A stretch of 13,580 bases of DNA from Eubacteriaceae bacterium (GCA_031280495.1 JAITGT010000021.1:1-13580); one strand, 5' to 3'. Shown: positions 5,824 to 12,942, numbered from the stretch's first letter. Numbers and translations are program-made. Notes: generated from the sequence alone by a model not told the origin.

Positions 5824-6549
5824 CTATGGCAGCGGCTGCGCGCTTGACGCTTTAATGATGAACTCGTCAAAGCTTGGCAATACGGTTTCACTCGGCTGAA
5901 GCACAAGAAAATCATTCTCATGCCAATCACCAGCGAGGGCATTGAGGAAAATGCGGCGATCGCCGATGTATTCGTCATACTCCCAGCTGTTTTCCCTGCA
6001 GATCCTTTTTGCAGAGCTACGGTAGCGCTCCACGTCCCCTGTCCCAGTATTGACAAAGACCATGCTTCGGTAATTCTTCATCGGGTTGCCCAAGACTTCC
6101 ATAAGATAGTCTGCGTTGTCCTCTCCAAAATCTTCGGCAAATTTTGCCCGCATGTCAATGAATTCGAAGTCTTGCTCGCGAAAAAGATCTTCGTTCCAAC
6201 CCGATCCCCAAAAGGAGACGCCGGGATGCGAGTCGAAGTATTCACGGTAACGCTCCTTTGAGCCCATGAAGAAGGTAATGCAGTCATGCCCCCGAGGGAT
6301 GACCATGGGTATGCTTGCCTTTAGGCCAACAATGCCATTGTTGCATAGCCCATAGAAAAGCAAAATGGCGCTGTAGGCAGACTGATCCACGCTGTCAATC
6401 ACCTTTTGCAGCTCCTGCGGCATCTTTGCGCTGCCCACTGAATGAAGCCCTTGGTCCACATAGAGAGTGTCTACGTCTGCGCCCGTTTCAGCTATAGCGG
6501 CTTCGACTTCCGCCTTGACGACTTCACAGCCAATAAGTAGTGTTTTCAA
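5824..6549 (-). CDS. DUF1638 family protein
   Basis: I place the start at TTG 6549 because GGGAGG lies 4 nt upstream and the product then begins MKTLLIGCEV, the usual DUF1638 opening; ATG 6561 and TTG 6576 are in frame but poorly placed. The 241-aa protein has family features in order: Cys8, LYVDQGLH (His36), ILLFYGLCNNG (Cys69), and the motif VIPRGHDCITFFMGS (residues 84-97) with Arg86, His88, Asp89 and Cys90. These conserved polar residues suggest a metal or cofactor site. The family has no proven reaction. Its genes are often seen near corrinoid-dependent methyltransferases, which fits the CblS-like partner downstream. It is the first gene of a two-gene operon with a good promoter at 6603-6632. 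It looks cytoplasmic, with no signal peptide. Confidence 0.8.
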   Translation of the reverse strand: MKTLLIGCEVVKAEVEAAIAETGADVDTLYVDQGLHSVGSAKMPQELQKVIDSVDQSAYSAILLFYGLCNNGIVGLKASIPMVIPRGHDCITFFMGSKERYREYFDSHPGVSFWGSGWNEDLFREQDFEFIDMRAKFAEDFGEDNADYLMEVLGNPMKNYRSMVFVNTGTGDVERYRSSAKRICRENSWEYDEYIGDRRIFLNALAGDWHENDFLVLQPSETVLPSFDEFIIKASSAQPLP

Positions 6550-6602
6550 TTCGCCTCCCATTGCGGCAGAGCCCAAGGGATCTGGGCAGCCGGCTTTTCT
6601 CC

Positions 6603-6632
6603 ATTATAGTTCCAACACATTGGCGCATGCAA
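6603..6632 (-). promoter_or_regulatory. Promoter of the DUF1638-cblS-like operon
   Basis: On the minus strand TTGCAT (6632-6627) and a perfect TATAAT (6608-6603) are 18 bp apart. Transcription would start near 6596, giving a leader of about 45-50 nt before TTG 6549. It is divergent from the marR promoter some 140 bp away. Confidence 0.7.
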
Positions 6633-6750
6633 CCAGAAGCAAGGAAGCGCTGTGGGAAGCGGAAGTGTTTGATAACTGCATGCGCTCGCTTTTCGAACTA
6701 GGGGAGCCTATGTTTTGAATGAAAATTTGAATATAAACAAAATAAATATT

Positions 6751-6760
6751 AAGGTACCTT
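6751..6760. promoter_or_regulatory. Palindrome AAGGTACCTT, candidate MarR operator 1
   Basis: Perfect 10-bp palindrome, 12 bp with flanking T/A. It lies just upstream of the marR -35 in an AT-rich stretch. It shares its half site AAGG with the second palindrome 33 bp downstream. Confidence 0.5.
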
Positions 6761-6771
6761 ATAAAAAAGCC

Positions 6772-6799
6772 TTGACAATAGCTAAGGCGCCTTTATAAT
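6772..6799 (+). promoter_or_regulatory. Consensus promoter of marR-MATE operon
   Basis: TTGACA (6772-6777) and TATAAT (6794-6799) are both perfect sigma-70/sigma-A consensus hexamers, 16 bp apart. Such a strong promoter suggests that it is normally held down by a repressor. A palindrome fills most of its spacer. Transcription should start near 6806, just before the AAGGAGGT site at 6813-6820. Confidence 0.9.
6784..6793. promoter_or_regulatory. Palindrome AAGGCGCCTT in promoter spacer, candidate MarR operator 2
   Basis: Perfect 10-bp palindrome lying entirely between -35 and -10, ending at the base before TATAAT. A protein bound here would block RNA polymerase. It has the same AAGGnnCCTT form as 6751-6760, and the centres are 33 bp apart (about three helical turns). 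Confidence 0.6.
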
Positions 6800-6827
6800 A
6801 AACTTTGCGACTAAGGAGGTAAGGCTG

Positions 6828-7373
6828 TTGCAGCATCAAGACACAGACATGCTTGAGAAACTCTTTCGCGTCAATTGGCTGCTGGCTCATCGCCACAACA
6901 CAGGTGCCCGAGGGCCCCTTGCAGATGCAAGCAAAGGCCAGGGCAGGGTTCTTGCCATACTAAAAGAGTGCACCAACACAAGCCAAGCTGCCCTTGCCGA
7001 AAAATTGGGAATACGACAGCAGTCTCTCAATGAGCTCCTTGTCAAGCTGGAGAGAAAAGGGCTCATTGAGAGATCGCCGTCAAAATCCGACAAACGCATG
7101 CAGAATGTAAGCCTGAGCCAAAAGGGCCGTTTGCACGAGCAGCAGCACAACGGAGCGGCAGAGATATTTAGCGGGCTGACGGTGGAAGAAAAAGAGTGCA
7201 TGAACGCTTGCCTCGATCGGATTATTTCCAGGCTGCACGAAAAGCTGGGCGAAGGCATGGACAAAGATGCCTACGAATGGGTTGTGAAGTCATACTCACG
7301 CTGCAATATGCCAAGAGAGAACTTAGAGATGTTTGGGGAAGCTGTAGGCGCCGAAGGGTTTGACGAGATGTAA
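6828..7373 (+). CDS. MarR-family transcriptional regulator
   Basis: The 181-aa protein starts at TTG 6828, chosen because AAGGAGGT (6813-6820) lies 7 nt upstream. It has an N-terminal dimerisation helix (LEKLFRVNWLLAHRHN). A winged helix-turn-helix follows from about residue 40 to 100: GRVLAILKE, SQAALAEKLGIRQQSLNELL as the HTH, VKLERKGLIERSPSKSDKR as the wing with the typical Asp-Lys-Arg, then VSLSQKG. C-terminal helices complete the dimer domain, with a longer than usual tail after residue 150. Members repress nearby genes and let go when small molecules or oxidants bind. It is first in an operon with a MATE exporter and probably represses its own promoter through the AAGGnnCCTT palindromes. 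The ligand is unknown. Confidence 0.88.
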   Translation: MQHQDTDMLEKLFRVNWLLAHRHNTGARGPLADASKGQGRVLAILKECTNTSQAALAEKLGIRQQSLNELLVKLERKGLIERSPSKSDKRMQNVSLSQKGRLHEQQHNGAAEIFSGLTVEEKECMNACLDRIISRLHEKLGEGMDKDAYEWVVKSYSRCNMPRENLEMFGEAVGAEGFDEM

Positions 7374-7399
7374 GTGTCCGCTGTCGGCAAGCTCGGATA

Positions 7400-7420
7400 C
7401 CTGCCTAGTGGCTGGGCAGG
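7400..7420 (+). promoter_or_regulatory. Hairpin between marR and the MATE gene
   Basis: CCTGCCTAG (7400-7408) pairs with CTGGGCAGG (7412-7420), using one G-U pair, around a TGG loop. No T tract follows. It may set the relative expression or mRNA stability of the two genes, or be a processing point. No separate promoter for the MATE gene is evident in the 128-bp gap. Confidence 0.45.
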
Positions 7421-7501
7421 CGCGGCTGGAGTTGCGAATTGTTCCACTGGTTTATTTTAGGCAGTCCAGGCCACGGGATTGCAGAATTGAGGTGCTATAA
7501 T

Positions 7502-8962
7502 TTGGAAACACAAAAAGCAAAGAAGAAGACGGACCGACTTTTTATTTTGGAATCAATGCCAGTCAGCAAGGCAGTCGTCACGCTTGCTGTGCCAACAATC
7601 ATTGCAAACATTATTCAATTTGTATATAATCTCACCGACACATTTTTCATTGGCAAACTGAGCAACTCCTTCATGGTTGCAGCCATCGGACTATGCATGC
7701 CTGTCACAATGGTGCTGCAGTCTTTCGGAAACATGTTCTCAATCGGCGGCGCGTCGCTCATTTCGCGTTATTTGGGCGCTGGCCGCAAAGAAGATGCGAA
7801 GCATGTTTCAGCAACTTCGTTTTGGAGCGCGTTGAGCATTTCATGCGTTATTGCCGTCATCTCATGCCTTTTCACGCGCGAAATTGTTCTCATGGCTGGA
7901 GCAGACCAAGACACTGTCGGTTACGCAAAAGACTATCTGTTGATGCTGATGATCGGCGCACCGTTTATTGCCATGCAAATGGCGCTCAATGGAATCCTGC
8001 GTTCGGAAGGCGCATCGAATATCTCCATGAGAGGCATGATAACCGGATCTGTCATTAATATTATTCTTGATCCGATCTTCATCTTTCTGTTCGGATGGGG
8101 CATCATGGGAGCGGCTGTCGCAACTACCATCGGCAATATATGCGGGTTTGCCATGAACCTCTCCTACTTTGTTGGCAAAAACAGCAAGAGCGTTCTTTCC
8201 GTCTCCCCCAAAATGGTTAAGCTTCACTGGGAGTATTTTTCCGATATTCTTAAAATTGGCGTTCCAGCGTCATTGGGCATGTTCCTGATGAGTTTTGCGC
8301 AAATTTTGTCCAACCGCGTGGCTGGTTCCTTTGGCAGCAACCTAATCGCTGCCAATAACATTGTTATGCGCGTTACCACCATTGCCATGATGTTCACGAT
8401 GGGGCTCACGCAGGGAAGCCAGCCCCTTATGGGCTTCAGCTATGGCGCGAAGAAGTACCGCCGCCTAAACGAAACGATTCGCTTTACGATTTTTTCGGGC
8501 ACATTGATGAATATTGTGTTTGCTTTGGTGCTGTGGTTCGCAGCTGGCTTCTGGATTCGCGTTTTTATAAATATTGAGGACATTATCACTCTTGGAGCCA
8601 AGATAGTCCGCGTCATGTGCTTTTCCATGCCATTTATGGCTATACAGATGACACTCATGACAGCCTACCAAGCACTAGGAAAGTCAGTGGCTGCCCTTGT
8701 TGTTTCTCTCGGGCGCCAGGGAATTTTCTTTATCCCTGCACTGTACATTTTTAGCTCATTATGGGGGGTTGATGGCTATATCTGGGCTGGACCATTTGCC
8801 AATATTTTCACGGCAGTTGTGTCTGTATTTATTTTCCTGTTTATTCGCAAATCTTTCCCGGCTTCTGCGGACGATCCGCTACAGGCGCTGTCTCCGCAGT
8901 TCGCAGAGCGCAACCCAGTTATTTCAGAGAAACCTGTTGTGGATTCTGGCACAGATCTCTAA
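7502..8962 (+). CDS. MATE family multidrug/metabolite exporter
   Basis: I choose TTG 7502, which has GAGGTG (7489-7494) 7 nt upstream; an earlier in-frame TTG at 7439 has no site. The 486-aa protein begins with a Lys-rich cytoplasmic stretch, then LAVPTIIANIIQFVYNLTDT followed by FFIGKL, the signature of MATE helix 1. The second half repeats the pattern from about residue 250 (LKIGVPASLGMFLMSFAQIL, then SNRVAGSFG), giving the two six-helix bundles of a 12-helix antiporter. GLTQGSQPLMGFSYGAKKYR is another family hallmark. MATE proteins expel cationic drugs or metabolites using Na+ or H+. Placement behind MarR suggests induction by a toxic compound. The short C-terminal tail is polar. It ends before a strong shared terminator. 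The substrate cannot be inferred. Confidence 0.92.
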   Translation: METQKAKKKTDRLFILESMPVSKAVVTLAVPTIIANIIQFVYNLTDTFFIGKLSNSFMVAAIGLCMPVTMVLQSFGNMFSIGGASLISRYLGAGRKEDAKHVSATSFWSALSISCVIAVISCLFTREIVLMAGADQDTVGYAKDYLLMLMIGAPFIAMQMALNGILRSEGASNISMRGMITGSVINIILDPIFIFLFGWGIMGAAVATTIGNICGFAMNLSYFVGKNSKSVLSVSPKMVKLHWEYFSDILKIGVPASLGMFLMSFAQILSNRVAGSFGSNLIAANNIVMRVTTIAMMFTMGLTQGSQPLMGFSYGAKKYRRLNETIRFTIFSGTLMNIVFALVLWFAAGFWIRVFINIEDIITLGAKIVRVMCFSMPFMAIQMTLMTAYQALGKSVAALVVSLGRQGIFFIPALYIFSSLWGVDGYIWAGPFANIFTAVVSVFIFLFIRKSFPASADDPLQALSPQFAERNPVISEKPVVDSGTDL

Positions 8963-8975
8963 AGAAGGCAGAAAC

Positions 8976-9014
8976 AAAAACAGGCGAAAGCGGCTAATGC
9001 TTTCGCCTGTTTTT
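8976..9014. terminator. Bidirectional rho-independent terminator
   Basis: AAAAACAGGCGAAAGC (8976-8991) pairs perfectly with GCTTTCGCCTGTTTTT (8999-9014) around a 7-nt loop. The T tract serves the MATE gene, and the A tract becomes a U tract for the convergent M18 gene. Confidence 0.95.
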
Positions 9015-9023
9015 TGCTGGCGC

Positions 9024-10415
9024 TCATTTTGACTGAAAAAACGCCTTGGCACCCTCATAGCATGAATAAAGGTCTGCCTTGCTGATAAGCTCCCACGGCG
9101 CATGCATTGAAAGTACGGGAATGCCGTAGTCAATTGTCTCCGCACCATAGGCGGCAAGCATATAGGCGACTGTCCCGCCCCCGCCCTGATCAACTTTTCC
9201 GAGCTCTCCAGTCTGGTATGGCACGCCATTGTCATCGAAAAGCTTTGCAATCCATTGAAAATACTCTGCGTCAGCGTCATTGGATCCGGATTTTCCGCGC
9301 GAGCCTGTATACTTGATTAAGCTTGCGCCACATCCAAACATGGCAGTGTTAGATTTTTCAAACGCCTCAGAAAATGTTGGGTCATAAGCGCTGCAAACAT
9401 CCATGGAAAGAACGCGGGATCTGGCAAGGGCCCTCCTTAAAAGAAGATCTGAATATCCCTCCGCCGAATGCTCCAAAACTTCAGCCATAATATTCTCAAA
9501 AAATCTGCTTTCCATGCCAGTGGAGCCAACACTCCCAATTTCCTCTTTGTCGCAAAGCACGACAATAGAAGTCCTCTCCACCTCTCCAGAATCTAGCAGC
9601 GCAGAAAGCGCTGCAAAAGAATCAGAGCGGTCATCGTGCCCGTAGGCGGCAATAGCGCCCTTGTCAAACCCAACGTCCATTGCTTTTCCAGCAGGCACTA
9701 TCTCAAACTCGGCTGTGAGGAAGCTCTCTTCCGTAAGCCCGTATTGCTCATGGAGATGCTTCAATATGTTCAGCTTCACGGTTTTCAAAGAATCGAAGTC
9801 CAAAGGAACGCTTCCGGCAATCACATTTAGCTGCTCGCCGCTAATTACGCTGCCCGCTTTCTTTTGCATCTGGTCTTGGGCAAGGTGAACAAGCAAATCG
9901 GTTATAAAGAAGACTGGATCCCCTTCATTGTCGCCAATTGCTATCTCCGTCTTTAATCCTGACTTCGAATAGGCAACCCCATGCAGTGCGAGAGGAATCG
10001 CCGCCCATTGATATTTCTTGATGCCTCCATAGTAATGCGTCTTGAACAGGGCAAGGTTGCCGTCTTCATACAAAGGAAGCGGCTTAAGATCAATTCTGGG
10101 CGCGTCCACATGTGAAGCGGTAATATTGAAGCCTTTCAGGAAAGGCTCTGAACCAATTTTGACAAAGACTGCGCATTTGCCTCGATAGACAGAAAAGATT
10201 TTGTCCCCTTTTTTGATGTCTCCCTGTAAACTCTCTAAATCGGCATAGCCCGCTTTTTCAGCAAGGGCTTTTGCGTAGCTTACGCATTCCCGTTCTGTCT
10301 TGTTGTTGGCAAAAGCTTTGTAAAGCTCGGCATATGCGGCAATCTCCCCTTCTTTGCCTTTCCATGCAGACGCCTTCTCGTATGAGAGCTCTTTCTCAAG
10401 ATCTTTGAAATCCAT
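9024..10415 (-). CDS. M18 family aminopeptidase
   Basis: The 463-aa length is typical of the family. The two-metal site residues are all present: His102 and Asp104 in SHVDAPR, Asp262 within GHDDRSDSFAAL, Glu291/Glu292 in DKEEIGS, Asp339 in SMDV and His438 in SMHAPWE. The substrate-loop motifs YYGGIKKYQW (128-137) and KVDQGGGGTVAYML also fit bacterial M18 enzymes. These form cytoplasmic dodecamers that remove N-terminal residues, often acidic or bulky, from peptides. It starts at ATG 10415; the AGGAG site overlaps the TAG of the M24 gene 7 nt upstream, so the two are co-transcribed and likely coupled. It ends with TGA next to the shared terminator. A few members process specific peptides, but no evidence of that is seen here. 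Confidence 0.93.
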   Translation of the reverse strand: MDFKDLEKELSYEKASAWKGKEGEIAAYAELYKAFANNKTERECVSYAKALAEKAGYADLESLQGDIKKGDKIFSVYRGKCAVFVKIGSEPFLKGFNITASHVDAPRIDLKPLPLYEDGNLALFKTHYYGGIKKYQWAAIPLALHGVAYSKSGLKTEIAIGDNEGDPVFFITDLLVHLAQDQMQKKAGSVISGEQLNVIAGSVPLDFDSLKTVKLNILKHLHEQYGLTEESFLTAEFEIVPAGKAMDVGFDKGAIAAYGHDDRSDSFAALSALLDSGEVERTSIVVLCDKEEIGSVGSTGMESRFFENIMAEVLEHSAEGYSDLLLRRALARSRVLSMDVCSAYDPTFSEAFEKSNTAMFGCGASLIKYTGSRGKSGSNDADAEYFQWIAKLFDDNGVPYQTGELGKVDQGGGGTVAYMLAAYGAETIDYGIPVLSMHAPWELISKADLYSCYEGAKAFFQSK

Positions 10416-10422
10416 TATTCTC

Positions 10423-11670
10423 CTACTTTACTTCCCATACATTCATTAGCTCTTCAATTTCTGCTGGGTTTTTCACAATATCTGCAGTCAGCACAGTGCA
10501 GCCGTTGGCTGTGACCAAAACATCATCCTCAATGCGCACGCCGATCTTGTACTTCTCGAAATACAGGCCTGGCTCCACTGTGACCACCATGCCTTGCTCC
10601 AGCTTCGCGTCTCGGTCGAAAACATCGTGCACATCCAGCCCCAGGGAATGTGAAACCCCATGGTAATAGTACTCAGACACTTCTTCTTCCGAGGATATGA
10701 GGCCCTTTGCCTGCAGCTCTCTTTTGTAAAAGGCAATCAGCTGGGCATTGAGCTGTGACAGGGTAACCCCAGGCTTTACCGCCTTTATGATTGTTTGGTT
10801 CGCCTCAAGGACAATGTTATATATCTCCAGCTGCTTTTCAGTAAAAGTCCCATTTGCGGGAAAAGTGCGGGTGACGTCAGAGTTATACCATTCATAGGAC
10901 GCGCCGCAGTCCATGAGTATAAGGTCGCTAGCCTCAATGCGCGACTGGTTGGCTGTGTAATGAAGCGAAGTAGCGTTCTCTCCTGCTGCAACAATGGAAT
11001 TAAACGCAATTCTCCCGCCATGTCGTTTTACGACATATTCAAATGCTGCCTGCACTTCATATTCGCGTATGCCAGGGCGAATGTGTTTCACGCTTTCCTC
11101 AAACGCCTGTTTTGTGATGCGTGAAGCAATTCTCATCACTTCAACTTCTTCCGGCGACTTTACAGCCCGAAGGGGATTGGTGATTTTGGCTAGGCTGCAT
11201 AAAGCCAAGCCTGGGAAACGCTCTGAAACTGCGGCGGCGATCTGGTTTTCCGCCGGGATGCCCTGATACGGCTCTAATGGCTCAAAGTACAGATAGATCG
11301 ACTCGATTCCCCTTGCAACGAGCGTCTTAAGGGCAGAATCAAATTCGTCCACGTAACGGATGTCGGTGATTCCGCTCGCAAGTGAGCACTCTTTTTGCGA
11401 GATCATCTTTCCTGTCCATTTTTCCTGGTTCGGATTTGCGCGAGGTATGAACAGAGCCTCAGGCCCTGCTGTCTTGAAATTGTAGACAACAAGGAACATG
11501 CCAGGCTGGGACAGGCCTGTAAAATAGTAAAAGTTGCGGTTTGCCTCAAAAGGGAACTCTGTATCATTTGAAGCTATTGCCGTATGGCCGCTATAGACGA
11601 GAGCCAAGGAATTCTCTGGAAGCCTCTTGGACAGCTCCATCCTTTTCTTAAGGAAAAAATCCTGATTCAT
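10423..11670 (-). CDS. M24B family Xaa-Pro aminopeptidase (aminopeptidase P-like)
   Basis: The 415-aa protein has an N-terminal creatinase/AMPP-like domain (FFLKKRMELSKRLPENSLAL to about residue 165). The pita-bread catalytic domain follows with all five metal ligands: Asp254 (LMDCG), Asp265 (SDVTRTF), His341 (GVSHSLGLDVHD), Glu366 (VEPGLY) and Glu381 (RIEDD). It removes an N-terminal residue that precedes proline, using two metal ions, in the cytoplasm. With the downstream M18 enzyme it would complete peptide breakdown. ATG 11670 starts the conserved AMPP domain (MNQDFFLKKR), but no ribosome site lies next to it; AGGAGG is 51 nt upstream (11727-11722), with a foldable spacer. In-frame GTG 11721 touches the AGGAGG and seems too close to serve as a start. 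The protein ends with TAG. Confidence 0.9.
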   Translation of the reverse strand: MNQDFFLKKRMELSKRLPENSLALVYSGHTAIASNDTEFPFEANRNFYYFTGLSQPGMFLVVYNFKTAGPEALFIPRANPNQEKWTGKMISQKECSLASGITDIRYVDEFDSALKTLVARGIESIYLYFEPLEPYQGIPAENQIAAAVSERFPGLALCSLAKITNPLRAVKSPEEVEVMRIASRITKQAFEESVKHIRPGIREYEVQAAFEYVVKRHGGRIAFNSIVAAGENATSLHYTANQSRIEASDLILMDCGASYEWYNSDVTRTFPANGTFTEKQLEIYNIVLEANQTIIKAVKPGVTLSQLNAQLIAFYKRELQAKGLISSEEEVSEYYYHGVSHSLGLDVHDVFDRDAKLEQGMVVTVEPGLYFEKYKIGVRIEDDVLVTANGCTVLTADIVKNPAEIEELMNVWEVK

Positions 11671-11727
11671 AGCATGGCGCCAATGCCCCGCGCCAATTTG
11701 GCCGGGAAGGGGGCGCCTCACCCTCCT
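11671..11727 (-). promoter_or_regulatory. AGGAGG site with a foldable spacer before the M24 start
   Basis: AGGAGG (11727-11722) is followed by GTGA, a GGCGCC block (11717-11712), 30 nt, a second GGCGCC (11681-11676), then ATGCT and the ATG. GGCGCC pairs with itself, and the enclosed GC-rich stretch can pair further (CCC with GGGG, GCCA with TGGC). Folding would leave about 9 nt between the AGGAGG and the ATG, near the ideal distance. An ATG just upstream (11732) would make a tiny MKGG peptide ending in TGA over this site. Inferred from sequence only. Confidence 0.4.
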
Positions 11728-11780
11728 TTCATGAACAGCATGACAGCAAACTGCTTGCCCTAACTGGGCAGAATGCAATT

Positions 11781-11809
11781 ATCTTATCATAAGATGGCGC
11801 AAAACACAA
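11781..11809 (-). promoter_or_regulatory. Promoter of the M24-M18 peptidase operon
   Basis: On the minus strand TTGTGT (11809-11804) and TAAGAT (11786-11781) are 17 bp apart, with a TG one base before the -10 (extended -10). The -10 lies in an inverted repeat ATCTTAT-C-ATAAGAT (11781-11795) that could be an operator. The leader would be about 100 nt. Confidence 0.55.
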
Positions 11810-12189
11810 TTTGCCCGCGTCCAGAAAGAAGGAAGAAACCAAAATATGGGGCCTTCCCCTGCAGCGCAAGGCTGGGCAGCTGCTATATGGCTCGAATTTG
11901 GCAGAAATGAGGCCAGCTGCCTATTTTGGCTTGGCGTTAAAATACTGGCAGCAGGACTTTCAACTGCCTAACTGACTGTAGTTTCAACTTTTTCACTACT
12001 TTCAGGGAAGAGCGCGGAGCTTTTCATTGGCAGCTGGCCTTGAAGGCATGCCTGGACATTTAGCTGCTTAATGGCAGCGACAGTGCATAATTGGCAAAGC
12101 GCTAGGATCGATAAAGCGAAACCGCATATATATTTTCGCCAATAAAGGCAATACTAAGCCCGTAAAAAACGAAATGAGAGGTGCATTCC
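11810..12189. other. 380-bp stretch without a gene
   Basis: No open frame with a credible start and product is seen on either strand; the minus frame 12068-12259 runs into the polyserine gene and looks spurious. The stretch contains an inverted repeat, GGCAGCTG near 11875-11882 with CAGCTGCC at 11914-11921, and another GGCAGCTG near 12030. It also has a GGGG-CCTT-CCCC mini-hairpin near 11850. The last 80 bp are AT-rich and probably carry the promoter of the polyserine gene, but I cannot pick convincing hexamers. Confidence 0.4.
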
Positions 12190-12384
12190 ATGCCAAAGAA
12201 AAGCGATAAGTCTCCGAAGCCGTCCTACCCGTCTTCTTCTCCGCAGTCGTCCTCATCACCTTCTGCTAGCTCCAGCTCTAGTTCCAGTTCATCCTCTTCG
12301 AGTTCGAGTTCGTCTTCCAGCTCAAGCTCGAAGAAGGGCTCTGGATACAAGGCAAGCTCGTCAAGCAGCAAGGGCAAGTGCTAG
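12190..12384 (+). CDS. Small polyserine peptide, 64 aa
   Basis: ATG 12190 is preceded by AGAGGT with a 7-nt gap, and the gene is followed by its own terminator. The product begins MPKKSDKSPKPSYP, passes through Ser/Pro-rich sequence, has 21 consecutive Ser, then KKGSGYK, a short Ser run and KGKC, ending in Cys. The Ser run uses all six Ser codons (TCA, TCC, TCG, TCT, AGC, AGT) in mixed order, so it is not a simple DNA repeat; selection on the protein is the natural explanation. There is no signal peptide or membrane segment. The ends are basic. I know no matching family. It may be a flexible tether, a substrate for phosphorylation or glycosylation, or a spore- or surface-associated peptide; these are guesses. 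Confidence 0.7.
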   Translation: MPKKSDKSPKPSYPSSSPQSSSSPSASSSSSSSSSSSSSSSSSSSSSKKGSGYKASSSSSKGKC

Positions 12385-12396
12385 CCTAGAGAACAG

Positions 12397-12437
12397 AAGG
12401 GGGACACTGCAAATCGGGGCAGGCCCCCTTTTTATTT
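12397..12437 (+). terminator. Rho-independent terminator after the polyserine gene
   Basis: AAGGGGG (12397-12403) pairs with CCCCCTT (12424-12430). A competing inner hairpin, GGGG-CAGG-CCCC, lies at the same 3' edge. Both run into TTTTTATTT. Either version gives a stable stem followed by a U tract. Confidence 0.85.
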
Positions 12438-12477
12438 GTCGAGCTTTCTATTTTGCCACGAGCTGAAGATGCGCAGC

Positions 12478-12942
12478 CTACTGCGCTGACTGCTGCTCTG
12501 CCCCCCCAGAGCCTGCCTCACCCTGGGAAATGTTGCGCTTTGCCTGCATATTGTCTACGTACAGGTATGTGACGCCTTCACCCATGACATAGTAAAACAC
12601 GAGCACTGGGGAAAACCGGTAGACAAGGACTTCTCGGCTGCGCTTTTTGGCCAGCCGCACAAGCACTTCTTCAGAATCCACGCGCACTGTATTAGTTTTG
12701 TTCAGGTTTATGGGCATGGCAATTGGCACAGTCCGCACTTTTAGCCTGTCCAACTGGGTATCCTTTGATTCATTAAGCACGTAAGCGAAGCTGATGACTG
12801 TGGCGCACAGCAACGCAGCGGCAAAGTAAAAAGAGATTCCTTTCAAGTCATTTTGAACGCCTGAAGCAAAAATAATCGCTGAGAGCGCTGTTATGTTAAG
12901 TAAGAATGCTAGCATGATTCTGTCACTGATGTGCCTGCGCAT
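12478..12942 (-). CDS. Small membrane protein of unknown function, 154 aa
   Basis: I place the start at ATG 12942 (MRRHISDRIMLAFLL), with an AGGT-like site 8 nt upstream; the open frame continues to 13017 but without better signals. Two hydrophobic helices are clear: residues 9-28 and 36-56, joined by a short polar loop. A soluble domain of about 80 residues follows, with basic and beta-like segments (LDRLKVRTVPI, VDSEEVLVRLAKKRSREVLVYRF, VTYLYVDNM). The tail is rich in Gly, Ser and Gln. Two adjacent helices plus a positive N-terminus suggest both ends in the cytoplasm. I do not recognise the family. It ends with TAG (12478-12480), convergent with the polyserine gene. A terminator separates it from the TetR gene upstream, so it is probably transcribed on its own. 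Control by that TetR is possible but not shown. Confidence 0.65.
   Translation of the reverse strand: MRRHISDRIMLAFLLNITALSAIIFASGVQNDLKGISFYFAAALLCATVISFAYVLNESKDTQLDRLKVRTVPIAMPINLNKTNTVRVDSEEVLVRLAKKRSREVLVYRFSPVLVFYYVMGEGVTYLYVDNMQAKRNISQGEAGSGGAEQQSAQ

Noticed and set aside
6467..6718. 83-aa plus-strand frame
   Set aside because: It overlaps the start of the DUF1638 gene and its promoter, has no ribosome site and has low-complexity content.
6550..6827. Cobalamin riboswitch upstream of the CblS-like operon
   Set aside because: The leader is only about 50 nt and I see no B12 box; the regulation there looks protein-based.
7479..7501. Separate promoter before the MATE gene (TATAAT at 7496-7501)
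   Set aside because: There is no -35 at a usable distance, and the hexamer lies between the ribosome site and the start codon.
12250..12370. Polyserine tract as a DNA microsatellite
   Set aside because: No fixed repeat unit is present; six different Ser codons alternate irregularly.
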